DNA of 64,000 nucleotides from Parvibaculaceae bacterium. GTDB lineage: Bacteria > Pseudomonadota > Alphaproteobacteria > Parvibaculales > Parvibaculaceae. Below, piece after piece: positions 1-8,796 of the stretch (position 1 is the stretch's first letter; every line of letters starts with the position of its first letter). Where the stretch lies: contig JAHBYJ010000002.1 of the NCBI GenBank assembly GCA_019636015.1, forward strand, positions 62,001-126,000. Reading direction: 5' to 3'. The notes below the pieces were generated by a model. That model had not been told where the DNA came from. It did not search any database and saw only the letters and a list, made by a program, of their open reading frames with translations. Position numbers and translations under genes: made by a program.

Positions 1-117
1 CTCCATGCCGCCATCGACGAAGCGATAGGACGCAAGCCCAAGGGCCATGATTTCGTCATCGACCGCGCCAGCAATCGCCCCGCCGTTCCCCGCCACATGT
101 CGCTCACTGGCGGCTGA
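1..117 (+). CDS. C-terminal end of a truncated gene, unrecognised
   Basis: An open frame runs from the first base to a TGA at 115-117 and encodes 38 residues ending in RHMSLTGG. The start lies outside the window. The fragment is basic with no membrane segment or recognisable motif, so I do not assign a family. It converges on cutA with a 3-base gap, which fits a true gene end. Confidence 0.55.
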   Translation, partial: LHAAIDEAIGRKPKGHDFVIDRASNRPAVPRHMSLTGG

Positions 118-120
118 ACC

Positions 121-462
121 TCACCTCTTCGTCTGCCCCCTTGCCCAATCAAGATAATCCTCGTTCCCGCCAAGGATCGGCAGCACCAGCATGGCTGGCA
201 CTTCATAGGGGTGGAGCGCCCGAAGCCGCGCCATCGCCTTCTCCTTCAGCGCCTCTTTCGTCTTGATGAAGACGGCTACTTCCTCGGTCTTTTCCACCGC
301 CTCCTTCCATTCGTAGACGGAGCGCATGCCGGGATGGATGTTGACGCAGGCCGCCAGCCTCTCGCGGACCAATGCCTCGGCCGCCTTCTCGGCCTCCGCC
401 ACCGAGCCGAAGGTCGAATAGAGGAAGATGAACTCACCCTCCGCTTGCTTATCGCCGCTCAT
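121..462 (-). CDS. cutA: CutA-type divalent ion tolerance protein
   Basis: 113 residues, the usual length of CutA1, a small trimeric cytoplasmic protein linked to tolerance of divalent metals; its biochemical role is unsettled even in model species. The family's ACVNI strand (about residues 38-42) and the LHPYEVP signature near residue 85 are present. An AGAGG ribosome site lies 7 bases before the ATG. It is divergent from nadK across 62 bases. Nothing links it to a metal regulator here. Confidence 0.9.
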   Translation of the reverse strand: MSGDKQAEGEFIFLYSTFGSVAEAEKAAEALVRERLAACVNIHPGMRSVYEWKEAVEKTEEVAVFIKTKEALKEKAMARLRALHPYEVPAMLVLPILGGNEDYLDWARGQTKR

Positions 463-524
463 ATGCTTACCTCTGCTGACACTGCGGGGCCCCGCCCCTA
501 ATATGCCAGCGCAAGCAGCGAAAG

Positions 525-1301
525 ATGAAGCCGATGAGTTTCGACAAGATCGCCTTCGTGGCGACCGAAATGCCCGAGGCCCAGGCCGCGCTGGCCCGCC
601 TGACCGCGCAATATGGCGCCGCCTCTCCGGACGAGGCGGATGTCATCGTCGCGCTGGGCGGCGACGGCCTCATGCTGCAGACGCTTCATGAACACATGAA
701 CCGCCGCATCCCGATCTACGGCATGAACCGGGGTTCCGTCGGCTTCCTGATGAACGAATATCGCGACGACACGCTGAAGGAACGGCTTGCGGCCGCCGAG
801 CGCGCGACCATCCATCCGCTGAGGATGCGCGCCACGCTTGCCGATGGCAGCCGCCAGGAGGCGCTGGCGATCAATGAAGTATCGCTGCTCAGGGAAACCT
901 ATCAGGCCGCCAAGATCCGCATCTCCATCGACGGCAAGACGCGCATGGAAGAATTGATCTGCGACGGCGTGCTGGTCGCGACGCCCGCGGGCTCGACCGC
1001 CTACAATCTCTCCGCCCAGGGCCCCATCGTGCCCATCGACGCCGCGCTTCTCGCGCTTACGCCGATCAGCGCCTTCCGCCCCCGCCGCTGGCGCGGCGCG
1101 CTGCTCTCCCACAGGGCGAAAGTACGGTTCGACATTCTCGAAGCGGAAAAGCGTCCCGTCAGCGCGGTTGCCGACCACACTGAGTTCCGCCGCGTCCGCG
1201 ATGTAGAAGTCGAGGAGGACAGCTCCATCGACCTCTACATGCTCTTCGATCCCGACCATGGGATCGAGGAACGCATCATCACCGAACAGTTCCTCTACTG
1301 A
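525..1301 (+). CDS. nadK: NAD kinase
   Basis: 258 residues. ATP-NAD kinase phosphorylates NAD to NADP in the cytoplasm. Visible hallmarks are the GGDG motif (residues 45-48) that binds the phosphate donor, an INEVSLLRE segment carrying the conserved NE pair near residue 117, and the glycine-rich [15 protein letters not shown] motif near 157-171. The length matches short alphaproteobacterial NAD kinases. A second ATG at 534 is an equally plausible start because neither has a strong ribosome site. Confidence 0.95.
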   Translation: MKPMSFDKIAFVATEMPEAQAALARLTAQYGAASPDEADVIVALGGDGLMLQTLHEHMNRRIPIYGMNRGSVGFLMNEYRDDTLKERLAAAERATIHPLRMRATLADGSRQEALAINEVSLLRETYQAAKIRISIDGKTRMEELICDGVLVATPAGSTAYNLSAQGPIVPIDAALLALTPISAFRPRRWRGALLSHRAKVRFDILEAEKRPVSAVADHTEFRRVRDVEVEEDSSIDLYMLFDPDHGIEERIITEQFLY

Positions 1302-1313
1302 GCGGCTTCGTCT

Positions 1314-2147
1314 TCAGCCGGCCTTCGGCTTCGCCACATTCGCGGCGGAGGAAAGCGGCTCGTCCGTCACGCTGTAGCCTGCTTCCGCCGGAATGCGCAG
1401 CACGGGCTCGCCCTTCTCGTTCTTCGTCACCTGCGGCTCCACCGTCACGACGGGCGTCTTGCGCGCAGTTTCGATGGCATGGGCCACATTCGGGCTGCGG
1501 CCGACCTTTTCGACGTTCATCCGTGTCGGGAAGATGATGGTGCGCGTGCCTGCATCCGCTTCCTGAAGCGCAAGTTGCGGCCGGATCCAGACGCTGTCGA
1601 CCGACTCCGACCCGTCATGCACGGCGAGATGATCTTCCGGCGCGCTTGCGAGATAGAAGCGCGTGTCGAAGCGCTTCGGCATCATGTTCGGCGTGATCCA
1701 GTGCGCAAACGGCGTCAGTGCATCGCCGCAGAGCCGCAAGCCTTCCCTCGCCAGAAAATCGGCGATGCCGATTTCGCCCCGGTTGAGCGGGTCGCGATAG
1801 TGTTCCAGTTTCTTCAGCCGTCCGGCATCGATCAGCGAACCCGTCTGCTCGCTGCGGGCCAGCAGGACGCCCGATTCCTCGAACGCCTCGCGGATCGCCG
1901 CCACGCGCATCGAAAATTCCCAGTCGTCGAGGCCTTCCATGCCGTCCGCGCGCTCGCGCACGCCCGGCGCCATGTCGAGCTTGTCCACCTTGCCGCCCGG
2001 AAAAACCAGCGCGCCGCTCGCGAAGTCGATCTGGTGGTGACGCACCACCATGAAGACCTCGAGCCCCTCTGTGCCATCTCGCAACAAAAGGATCGTCGCC
2101 GCCGGAATCAGCGCACTTCCCTCGGGTTTCCCCTGCCCATCCGCCAT
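1314..2147 (-). CDS. Nudix hydrolase, NUDT7/NUDT19-like
   Basis: 277 residues. Nudix enzymes hydrolyse nucleoside diphosphates linked to another moiety; the NUDT7/19 branch acts on CoA and acyl-CoA. The Nudix box is split: FPGG near residue 50 is separated from REAFEESG (near 87-94) by about 35 residues instead of the usual dozen, an insertion typical of this branch. A GGGAGG ribosome site precedes the ATG. A CoA-processing role would suit the acyl-CoA-rich neighbourhood, but substrate is inferred. It is divergent from the EAL gene over a perfect palindrome. Confidence 0.8.
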   Translation of the reverse strand: MADGQGKPEGSALIPAATILLLRDGTEGLEVFMVVRHHQIDFASGALVFPGGKVDKLDMAPGVRERADGMEGLDDWEFSMRVAAIREAFEESGVLLARSEQTGSLIDAGRLKKLEHYRDPLNRGEIGIADFLAREGLRLCGDALTPFAHWITPNMMPKRFDTRFYLASAPEDHLAVHDGSESVDSVWIRPQLALQEADAGTRTIIFPTRMNVEKVGRSPNVAHAIETARKTPVVTVEPQVTKNEKGEPVLRIPAEAGYSVTDEPLSSAANVAKPKAG

Positions 2148-2160
2148 TCAAACCTCCCAT

Positions 2161-2178
2161 TGCATCGAATTCGATGCA
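2161..2178. promoter_or_regulatory. Perfect 18-bp palindrome between divergent genes
   Basis: TGCATCGAATTCGATGCA reads identically on both strands. It sits 13 bases upstream of the Nudix start and about 115 bases before the EAL-protein start, where an operator for either or both divergent promoters would be expected. No adjacent regulator gene is visible. Confidence 0.5.
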
Positions 2179-2293
2179 TCTCGTTCACTCGTTGGCGACG
2201 TTGTCCGCCGCTCGTCTGGCGCGGTTAAGCACTCGGAAAGAGACTCAGGCCAGTCTGAACCTGGTTCAATCGTGCGTACCGCCCGGAAAAGAA

Positions 2294-3523
2294 ATGTACA
2301 GCAGTTCCTTTCGTCTGACCAACCGGGACATTGACCTCGCCTTCGAGGCGGGACACCTGTTCCTTGTCTGCCAGCCGAAACTTTGCCTTGCCACCGGCGA
2401 GGCGCTTGGCGCGGAGGCCTATATCCGCTGGGAACATCCCGATTATGGTTTGCTTCCACCCGGCCTCTTCCTCTCCTTCTTCGAGCGGCGCGAACGTAGC
2501 GGCGACCTGACCCGTTTCGTCGCCCGCTCCGCGGCCGACGCGATTTCCTCCTGGCAAAAGGTCGGTCAGAACTGGCCTCTCTCGATCAATCTCGGCGCTG
2601 CCGATCTGGCCGATATGGGCCTGCCCGGCGCTCTCGACGAAATCATGGGCGAGCGCAGCCTCGACCCTGCCCTGCTCACCCTCGAAGTACCCGAAGGGGC
2701 CTTCGCGCGTCACGGCGAGACCGCACAGCAGACGCTCGCCGCCTTCCGCCGTCTCGGCTTCCGCACCGCGCTCGATGGCGGCGGCGCTGTCATCGTGCCG
2801 GACGATCTCATCACGCTCGAGCACTTCGACGAAGTGAAGATCGGCGGCACGGCGATCATCCAGTTTGCGCGGCGGCTGAAGAACACCGGTCTCGGCTTTG
2901 TCGGCCGCCGCGTCGCGCTCGCCGCATCGCGCGGCCTCGGTGCCACCGCCGTCGGTGTCGAGGATGAGACGACGCTTGCCGCCCTGCCGGGACTCGGCTT
3001 CACAGCGGCGCAAGGCGCACACATCGCGCGTCCCGCCTCCCCTGCCGAACTCTATGGCTGGTCCGCTCCGCATCTCGTTCCCGCGCCCGAGCCGGAAGCC
3101 GACTCCGGCGAGCTGATGCTGCTCGAAAATCCCTTGCCGGAGACGAGCGCGGATGAGGAAGCGCAGGAAACCCCGCTCGAACTGACCGATCCAATCGTCG
3201 AACTCGCATGGGAAGAAGCGGAAGCCTTCATTCCCCGCGAGGAAGTGCGCGGCGTCGCCTGGCGCATCGACCGCGTCTGCCTTTTCCCGGATCGCCACCT
3301 CGTCGCTCTGATCCGGCGCAAACGCGTCCTGCCTCACATGAAAAAGGAAGCCGCGCAGAAGCGCACCCGGCAGAAGTCCATCGCAAAGGCTGCCGCTGTC
3401 GTGAAGGAAGCGGTGCCGGAGGCAAAGCCGGTCCGGCATACGCCGCCGCGGCGCATGCCGAAACGCACCCCCGCCGGCCTCGTCACCCGGCCAAGCCTCG
3501 TGCAATTCGCGCTGGGCTTCTGA
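2294..3523 (+). CDS. Degenerate EAL-domain protein
   Basis: 409 residues from the ATG at 2294, chosen because GGAAAAGA sits just upstream; an in-frame ATG at 2174 would add 40 residues. Residues 10-270 follow the EAL phosphodiesterase fold that degrades cyclic di-GMP: QPKL near 27, a SINLGAADL segment with Asn99, and LEVPEG near 130. The signature EAL is EAY (41-43), DDFG is reduced to LDGGG (second Asp lost), and the KID motif reads KIG. Lost metal ligands point to a binding or protein-interaction role rather than catalysis. The C-terminal 140 residues are acidic, then strongly basic, with no known domain. Confidence 0.75.
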   Translation: MYSSSFRLTNRDIDLAFEAGHLFLVCQPKLCLATGEALGAEAYIRWEHPDYGLLPPGLFLSFFERRERSGDLTRFVARSAADAISSWQKVGQNWPLSINLGAADLADMGLPGALDEIMGERSLDPALLTLEVPEGAFARHGETAQQTLAAFRRLGFRTALDGGGAVIVPDDLITLEHFDEVKIGGTAIIQFARRLKNTGLGFVGRRVALAASRGLGATAVGVEDETTLAALPGLGFTAAQGAHIARPASPAELYGWSAPHLVPAPEPEADSGELMLLENPLPETSADEEAQETPLELTDPIVELAWEEAEAFIPREEVRGVAWRIDRVCLFPDRHLVALIRRKRVLPHMKKEAAQKRTRQKSIAKAAAVVKEAVPEAKPVRHTPPRRMPKRTPAGLVTRPSLVQFALGF

Positions 3524-3538
3524 GAACGCGCTCGCGCG

Positions 3539-4750
3539 TCACACCCGCTCGATCACCATGGCAATGCCCTGCCCGACGCCGATGCACATGGTGCAGAGCG
3601 CATAGCGGCCCTGCCGCTTTTCAAGCTCATACATCGCCGTCGTCACGAGCCGTGCACCGCTCATGCCGAGCGGGTGACCAAGCGCAATGGCGCCGCCATT
3701 CGGATTCACATGCTCCGCGTCGTCGGAAAGTCCGAGATCGCGCATCACGGCAAGGCCCTGCGAGGCAAAGGCCTCGTTGAGCTCGATCACGTCGATATCG
3801 CCGATATTGAGACCCGTCTTTTCCAGCACCTTTCGCGTTGCAGGCGCCGGGCCGATGCCCATGATGCGCGGCGGCACGCCCGCGGTCGCCATCGCCACGA
3901 TGCGTGCGCGAGGGCGAAGCCCGTTCGCTTCCGCCGCTTCCGCCGAAGCAAGAACCAGCGCACAGGCGCCATCGTTCACGCCCGACGCATTGCCGGCCGT
4001 CACCGTGCCGCCTTCGCGGAACGGCGCCTTGAGCTTCGCAAGCGCCTCGAGCGTCGTATCGGGCCGCGGGTGCTCATCCTCGCTCACCACCGTCTCGCCC
4101 TTCCGGCTCGCAATCGTTACCGGCACGATCTCGCTTGCAAAGCGTCCGGAGGCCATCGCCGCGCCTGCGCGCTGCTGGCTCCGCCATGCAAAGGCGTCCT
4201 GGTCCTCGCGGGAAATCTGGAAATCCTCGGCCACGTTCTCCGCCGTCTCGGGCATGGAGTCGACGCCATATTGCCGCTTCATCAGCGGATTGACGAAGCG
4301 CCAGCCGATCGTCGTATCGAAAATCTCTGCCTCGCGCGAAAAGGCGGAGGTCGCCTTGCCCATCACAAAGGGCGCCCGCGACATGCTCTCCACGCCGCCC
4401 GCGATCATGAGCCCGGCCTCGCCCGACTTGATCGCGCGAGCTGCCGTGCCGATCGCATCCATGCCCGAGCCGCAGAGCCGGTTCACCGTGGAGCCGGGCA
4501 CGCCGTCCGGAAGCCCCGCCAACAGCGACGACATGCGCGCGACGTTACGGTTGTCCTCGCCCGCCTGATTGGCGCAGCCGAATATGACGTCGTCCACCCG
4601 CGCCCAATTTACATCCGGATTGCGAGCCATCAGGGCCATCAGCGGCACTGCGCCGAGATCGTCCGCGCGCACGCTCGAAAGCGATCCGCCATATCGCCCG
4701 ATAGGCGTGCGGACCGCGTCGCAGATATAGGCTTCCTGATGCTGGCTCAT
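3539..4750 (-). CDS. pcaF: Acetyl-CoA acyltransferase, 3-oxoadipyl-CoA thiolase type
   Basis: 403 residues, a full-length thiolase. It cleaves 3-oxoacyl-CoA with CoA; close relatives are 3-oxoadipyl-CoA thiolases (PcaF/PaaJ) that finish the beta-ketoadipate and phenylacetate pathways, giving succinyl-CoA and acetyl-CoA. Seen: [17 protein letters not shown], the acylated cysteine in [22 protein letters not shown], the catalytic histidine in [14 protein letters not shown] and the second cysteine in TMCIGVGQG. The QAGEDNRN segment and [27 protein letters not shown]-like region are PcaF-like. No other pca genes are nearby, so a broader beta-oxidation role is possible. Confidence 0.85.
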   Translation of the reverse strand: MSQHQEAYICDAVRTPIGRYGGSLSSVRADDLGAVPLMALMARNPDVNWARVDDVIFGCANQAGEDNRNVARMSSLLAGLPDGVPGSTVNRLCGSGMDAIGTAARAIKSGEAGLMIAGGVESMSRAPFVMGKATSAFSREAEIFDTTIGWRFVNPLMKRQYGVDSMPETAENVAEDFQISREDQDAFAWRSQQRAGAAMASGRFASEIVPVTIASRKGETVVSEDEHPRPDTTLEALAKLKAPFREGGTVTAGNASGVNDGACALVLASAEAAEANGLRPRARIVAMATAGVPPRIMGIGPAPATRKVLEKTGLNIGDIDVIELNEAFASQGLAVMRDLGLSDDAEHVNPNGGAIALGHPLGMSGARLVTTAMYELEKRQGRYALCTMCIGVGQGIAMVIERV

Positions 4751-4819
4751 GGCTTCGTCCTCTCCTGTATTCCGGAGGGCGAAACCTAGATCATTTCATG
4801 ACGCAGGGGAATTGGGAGA

Positions 4820-5956
4820 TCAGGCGACGTTCTGTTTGCGCGCCGCGCCCGGCGTCGCCGCCACTCGGGCCAGCTTGTCGATCATGCTGTCGAGATCGGC
4901 CGCCTCGACCTGCTCATAGATCTCGCGCAGGCCCTCCAGCACATGATGCCGGAAGAGTTCGATGTCGAGCGAGCCGTCCGAGCTGCGCACGGCATGGTAG
5001 GTATCGAGCACGCGGCGGAAAGCGGGATAGAGCGCTTCGGGCATGCCGGCGCGGGCATAGACCGCGCGGAAGCCCAGCGCACCCACATCGTGAATGAGCC
5101 GCCAGATGCGCTCGTCGGGCACCGAAGTGAGCTCCGCGAATGCCGCCTCGACGAAGCGGATTTCGCCCGAACAGGCCGCACGCAGGATGAGTGTTGCCGT
5201 GAGCCGGTTGTTCGCGACGAGCTGCTGCGCAAGCGCGCGGAGGTCGCCCTGCCCCGTCCGCTTGATCGTGTCGGCGGTCGTCCGCTCGCGCGTCTGCTCT
5301 TCGAGCGTTGCTGCGACGCGGTGATCGACTTCATGCTGCTCGACGAGATAATCGCGGATCTGTTCCGAGACCATCGCGATAAGACGCTCGACCAGCAACG
5401 CCGGCAGTTCGCCCCGCTTCACGAGCGGCGCGGCGACATCGGCATCCTCGCCATAGCGCTGCGCCAGCATCGTCGCCGCCGCCTCATTGATGACGGCGCC
5501 TGAATTGTGAACCAGCGTCAGCACGGCCTTGCGGTCGCCGCGATGCGCAATCGCCTCCGAAACCGGGGCGCCCACTTCGGAGCGCCCCGCAATGGCGCAT
5601 TGCTTTGCGGGCGATCCGTAATAGACGAGGCCGACGAGATCCTCATCGGTCAGGACGGGCGAACGCTCGAGAACCGGAATCGCCACCTGGTCGATGTCGC
5701 GCGCGAGTTGCAGCACGATGTTGCGCGGCGCGGCCGGATTGTCCGTCAGGCAGCGCGCCAGCGACTCGCGCACAGAAACGGCAACGTCATGTACGAGATA
5801 GCCGAGAATTTCGTGCGCAAGTTCGCGCTCGCGGGGGAGAAGCTCCACCTCCGCGAACTGGCGAGCGACCTTCGCCGCCACCTGTGCCCTTGCGTTTTCC
5901 GACGGGTCCGACAGGAGACGCTCCACATCGGCAATCGTCAGCTTTTCCGAACTCAT
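4820..5956 (-). CDS. DUF2336 domain protein
   Basis: 378 residues from the ATG at 5956, chosen because GAGGA lies 5 bases upstream; an upstream in-frame start would add 11 residues. The protein is mostly alpha-helical with HEAT-like repeats (LPRERELAHEILGYLVHD and similar), the pattern of DUF2336, a family largely confined to Alphaproteobacteria with unknown function. No signal peptide or membrane segment. It stands alone between the thiolase and DoxX genes. Confidence 0.8.
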   Translation of the reverse strand: MSSEKLTIADVERLLSDPSENARAQVAAKVARQFAEVELLPRERELAHEILGYLVHDVAVSVRESLARCLTDNPAAPRNIVLQLARDIDQVAIPVLERSPVLTDEDLVGLVYYGSPAKQCAIAGRSEVGAPVSEAIAHRGDRKAVLTLVHNSGAVINEAAATMLAQRYGEDADVAAPLVKRGELPALLVERLIAMVSEQIRDYLVEQHEVDHRVAATLEEQTRERTTADTIKRTGQGDLRALAQQLVANNRLTATLILRAACSGEIRFVEAAFAELTSVPDERIWRLIHDVGALGFRAVYARAGMPEALYPAFRRVLDTYHAVRSSDGSLDIELFRHHVLEGLREIYEQVEAADLDSMIDKLARVAATPGAARKQNVA

Positions 5957-6073
5957 TTCGGTCCTCGGCCCACACGAGTTGCAGCACACACCGAATTGGA
6001 GCGCACTTCACCCGAGACTAGGCGAGAACCCTTGCCGAACGGTTTATTCAGCGCCCGGAAAATATTAAGAAAA

Positions 6074-6487
6074 CTAACGATTTACCTTCGAATGCATGAA
6101 GATCGAAACGAGGATCAGCGCCCCGATCACGCTCACATGCTCCGTAGCCGTATGAAAACTGTTAACCTTCTGCGGCCCGTCCGGCATCGCCCAGAAATTG
6201 TGGACGAGGAGAATGGTGAGGAAGGTGAACACGCCAAGCGCGCCTGCCCCGAGCCAGACATAGCGCCCCGAAATCACCAGCGCCGAGCCGATGAGCTGCG
6301 TCGCCGCCGTGGCGATCACGACGAGCGCGGGCTGCGCGAAACCGAGCGAAGCGAATATCTCCACACTCTCGCCGAAATTGGCGAGGAGCCCGAGCCCGCT
6401 TCCCCAGAACATGAAAGTCAGCAGCACCCGCGTCGCGATGGCAGTCGCCCGCGCTTCGAGAATGGCCGCAACGAATCCCGGTGTCAT
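6074..6487 (-). CDS. DoxX-family membrane protein
   Basis: 137 residues from the ATG at 6487, selected because AGGGGGG lies 5 bases upstream. Four hydrophobic segments and an early Arg-Ala-Thr/Phe-Trp-Gly-Ser-Gly-Leu pattern resemble the DoxX fold. Members are small inner-membrane proteins, some linked to quinone or thiosulfate oxidation and redox stress, but most are uncharacterised. The protein ends in a short basic tail. Confidence 0.65.
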   Translation of the reverse strand: MTPGFVAAILEARATAIATRVLLTFMFWGSGLGLLANFGESVEIFASLGFAQPALVVIATAATQLIGSALVISGRYVWLGAGALGVFTFLTILLVHNFWAMPDGPQKVNSFHTATEHVSVIGALILVSIFMHSKVNR

Positions 6488-6650
6488 TTCAATCCCCCCT
6501 CTGGTCCGGGGCCCCCGCCCCTCTGGCATCCCCATCCTTCTTTAGCGCAGGGCCCGCCGTCCAGCGCAATCCTGCAGGAACTTTGACTCCCCCGCCTTTT
6601 CATGGATGATCCGCCCCAACAAGAAATTCAGCAAACGGGGACCGGAATCC

Positions 6651-7847
6651 ATGCTTGAAGGCATAAAGGTCATTGAAATGGCCACCTATATCGCCGCGCC
6701 CGGCGCGGGCGGCATCCTGGCGGACTGGGGCGCGGAGGTGATCAAGGTGGAGCCGCTGTCGGGCTGCCCGATGCGCTACACCATGTCGAATGTCGGCGCC
6801 GACCATCTCAAGGGCTCTCCCATTTTCGATCTCGACAATCGCGGCAAGAAGGGCCTCGCCATCGACACATCGAAGCCGGAAGGCGTCGAGGCCGTGAAGC
6901 GGCTGGTGAAGGACGCAGACGTCTTCATCACCAATGTCCGCCCCGGCGGGCTGGAACGCGCGGGACTCGACTATGAGTCGCTCAGACAAGTGAATCCCCG
7001 CCTCGTCTATGCGAGCGTGACGGGCTACGGCCTCGAAGGGCCGGACCGCGACCGCCCCGGCTTCGACATCGCCGCCTTCTATGCCCGCTCCGGCGTCGGC
7101 TGGCTGCAGACCGTGAAGGGCAAGGAGCCGGTAACGCTCCGCACCGGCATCGGCGACCACACCACCAGCATGGCAACCGTCGGAGGCATCCTCGCCGCCC
7201 TGGTCGAGCGCCAGAAGACCGGCACCGGCCGCCTTGTCGAGGCCTCGCTGCTCCGCGCCGGCATCTATGCCGCAGGCTCCGACACCGCCGTACAGCTCCG
7301 CTACGGCAAGCTCGGCTCCACCAAGTCGCGGCACGAGGCGCTGATGCCGATCAGCAATTTCTTCCAGACAAAGAATACATGGATCGTCATCGTGCCGCGC
7401 CAGGGCTCGGTCGACTGGACGGCCGTCTGCCGCGCCGTCGGCAAACCGGAGCTCGAAACCGATCCGCGCTTCGACAATCCGAAAAAGCGCCGTCAGAACG
7501 CCGCCGAACTCGTGGACATACTTGACGCAGCTTTCGCCGAACACGATGTCGACTACTGGCGCGCAAAGCTCGACGCCGAAGACATCATCTGGGCGCCGCT
7601 GATGCGCCCGGCCGATGTCTATGCCGATCCGCAGGCTCATGCAGCGGGCGCCTATGTGAAGGTCCCGGAGGAAGATGGCAGCGGCACCTATCTCTCGCCC
7701 GCCTCGCCGATCCGCTTTCCGGGCTATGACGATACGCCGCGCGCCGCCTCGCCCGCCCTCGGCCAGCACACGATCGAAGCGCTGAAACAGGCAGGCTACA
7801 GCGACGCGGAAATCGACGGTCTCCGCGCCGCAGGCGCCATCAAATAG
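6651..7847 (+). CDS. CaiB/BaiF family CoA-transferase
   Basis: 398 residues. Class III CoA-transferases move CoA between carboxylic acids through aspartyl anhydride intermediates. Residues 1-40 carry the family opening (LEGIKVIEMATYIAAPGAGG, then LADWGAEVIKVEP); VTGYGLEGPDRDRPGFD near 120-137 holds the expected catalytic aspartate region, and GIGDHTTSM near 170 is also typical. The ATG at 6651 matches the conserved N terminus better than one at 6606. Substrate cannot be told; the downstream GST-like gene follows after 46 bases and may be co-transcribed. Confidence 0.88.
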   Translation: MLEGIKVIEMATYIAAPGAGGILADWGAEVIKVEPLSGCPMRYTMSNVGADHLKGSPIFDLDNRGKKGLAIDTSKPEGVEAVKRLVKDADVFITNVRPGGLERAGLDYESLRQVNPRLVYASVTGYGLEGPDRDRPGFDIAAFYARSGVGWLQTVKGKEPVTLRTGIGDHTTSMATVGGILAALVERQKTGTGRLVEASLLRAGIYAAGSDTAVQLRYGKLGSTKSRHEALMPISNFFQTKNTWIVIVPRQGSVDWTAVCRAVGKPELETDPRFDNPKKRRQNAAELVDILDAAFAEHDVDYWRAKLDAEDIIWAPLMRPADVYADPQAHAAGAYVKVPEEDGSGTYLSPASPIRFPGYDDTPRAASPALGQHTIEALKQAGYSDAEIDGLRAAGAIK

Positions 7848-7893
7848 ATCGTCCGACAACAGATAAGGCCGAAACCTCAAGGGAGTGCGCATC

Positions 7894-8763
7894 GTGACCG
7901 ACAACGCCCCAAGCAACACCTATGTGCCGCCGAAAGTCTGGACCTGGAACCAGGACAGGAACGCCAACCGCTTCTCGAACATCAATCGGCCTATCGCCGG
8001 GCCGACACAGGAAAAGGACCTTCCCGTCGGCAAGCATCCGCTCCAGCTTTATTCGCTCGGCACACCGAACGGCATCAAGGTCACGGTGATGCTGGAAGAA
8101 TTGCTCGAAGCGGGCCACAAGGGAGCCGAATACGACGCATGGCTCATCAATATCGGTACCGGCGACCAGTTCGGCTCGGGCTTCGTCTCGGTCAATCCGA
8201 ACTCGAAAATTCCTGCCCTGCTCGACCGCTCGACGAACCCGCATACCCGCGTCTTCGAAAGCGGTGCGATCCTTCTCTACCTCGCAGAGAAATTCGGCGG
8301 CGCCTTCGTGCCAAAGGATATCTCGAAGCGCGCCGAATGCTATTCATGGCTGATGTGGCAGATGGGCTCCGCGCCCTATCTCGGCGGCGGCTTCGGCCAT
8401 TTCTATGCCTATGCCCCCGTGAAGATCGAATATGCGATCGACCGCTTCGCCATGGAAGTGAAGCGCCAGCTCGACGTGCTGGACCGCCGTCTCGCCGATA
8501 GCCGCTATATTGCGGGCGACGAATACACCATCGCCGACATGGCGATCTGGCCATGGTATGGCGCGCTGGCGAAAGGTCTGCTCTATGAAGCGGCGGAATT
8601 CCTCAGCGTCCATGAATACAAGCATGTGAACCGCTGGACAGAGGAAGTCGGCCAGCGCCCGGCAGTTAAGCGCGGCCGCATGGTCAACCGCACCTGGGGC
8701 GACCCGGCAAGCCAGCTTCCCGAGCGCCACGACGCGAGCGACTTCGACAAGGTCGGAAAGTAA
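7894..8763 (+). CDS. yghU: Glutathione S-transferase, YghU-type
   Basis: 289 residues. E. coli YghU is a nu-class glutathione transferase with disulfide-bond reductase activity. The match is extended: KVWTWNQD at the N terminus, GKHPLQLYSLGTPNG in the thioredoxin-like domain, NPNSKIPAL, then FESGAILLYLAEKFGG, and the C-terminal GGGFGHFYAYAPVKIEYAIDRF and ERHDASDF. The start is the GTG at 7894, which encodes a TDN opening as in YghU and lies 8 bases after AAGGGAG. Cytoplasmic. It follows the CoA-transferase on the same strand. Confidence 0.9.
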   Translation: MTDNAPSNTYVPPKVWTWNQDRNANRFSNINRPIAGPTQEKDLPVGKHPLQLYSLGTPNGIKVTVMLEELLEAGHKGAEYDAWLINIGTGDQFGSGFVSVNPNSKIPALLDRSTNPHTRVFESGAILLYLAEKFGGAFVPKDISKRAECYSWLMWQMGSAPYLGGGFGHFYAYAPVKIEYAIDRFAMEVKRQLDVLDRRLADSRYIAGDEYTIADMAIWPWYGALAKGLLYEAAEFLSVHEYKHVNRWTEEVGQRPAVKRGRMVNRTWGDPASQLPERHDASDFDKVGK

Positions 8764-8796
8764 CGAGCGGCGGGAGCAGCGAGGCGAGACAAAATC

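Noticed and set aside
3526-3539. ACGCG-CTCG-CGCGT hairpin between the EAL and thiolase genes
   Set aside because: Stem of only 5 bp without T tail; too weak to call a terminator.
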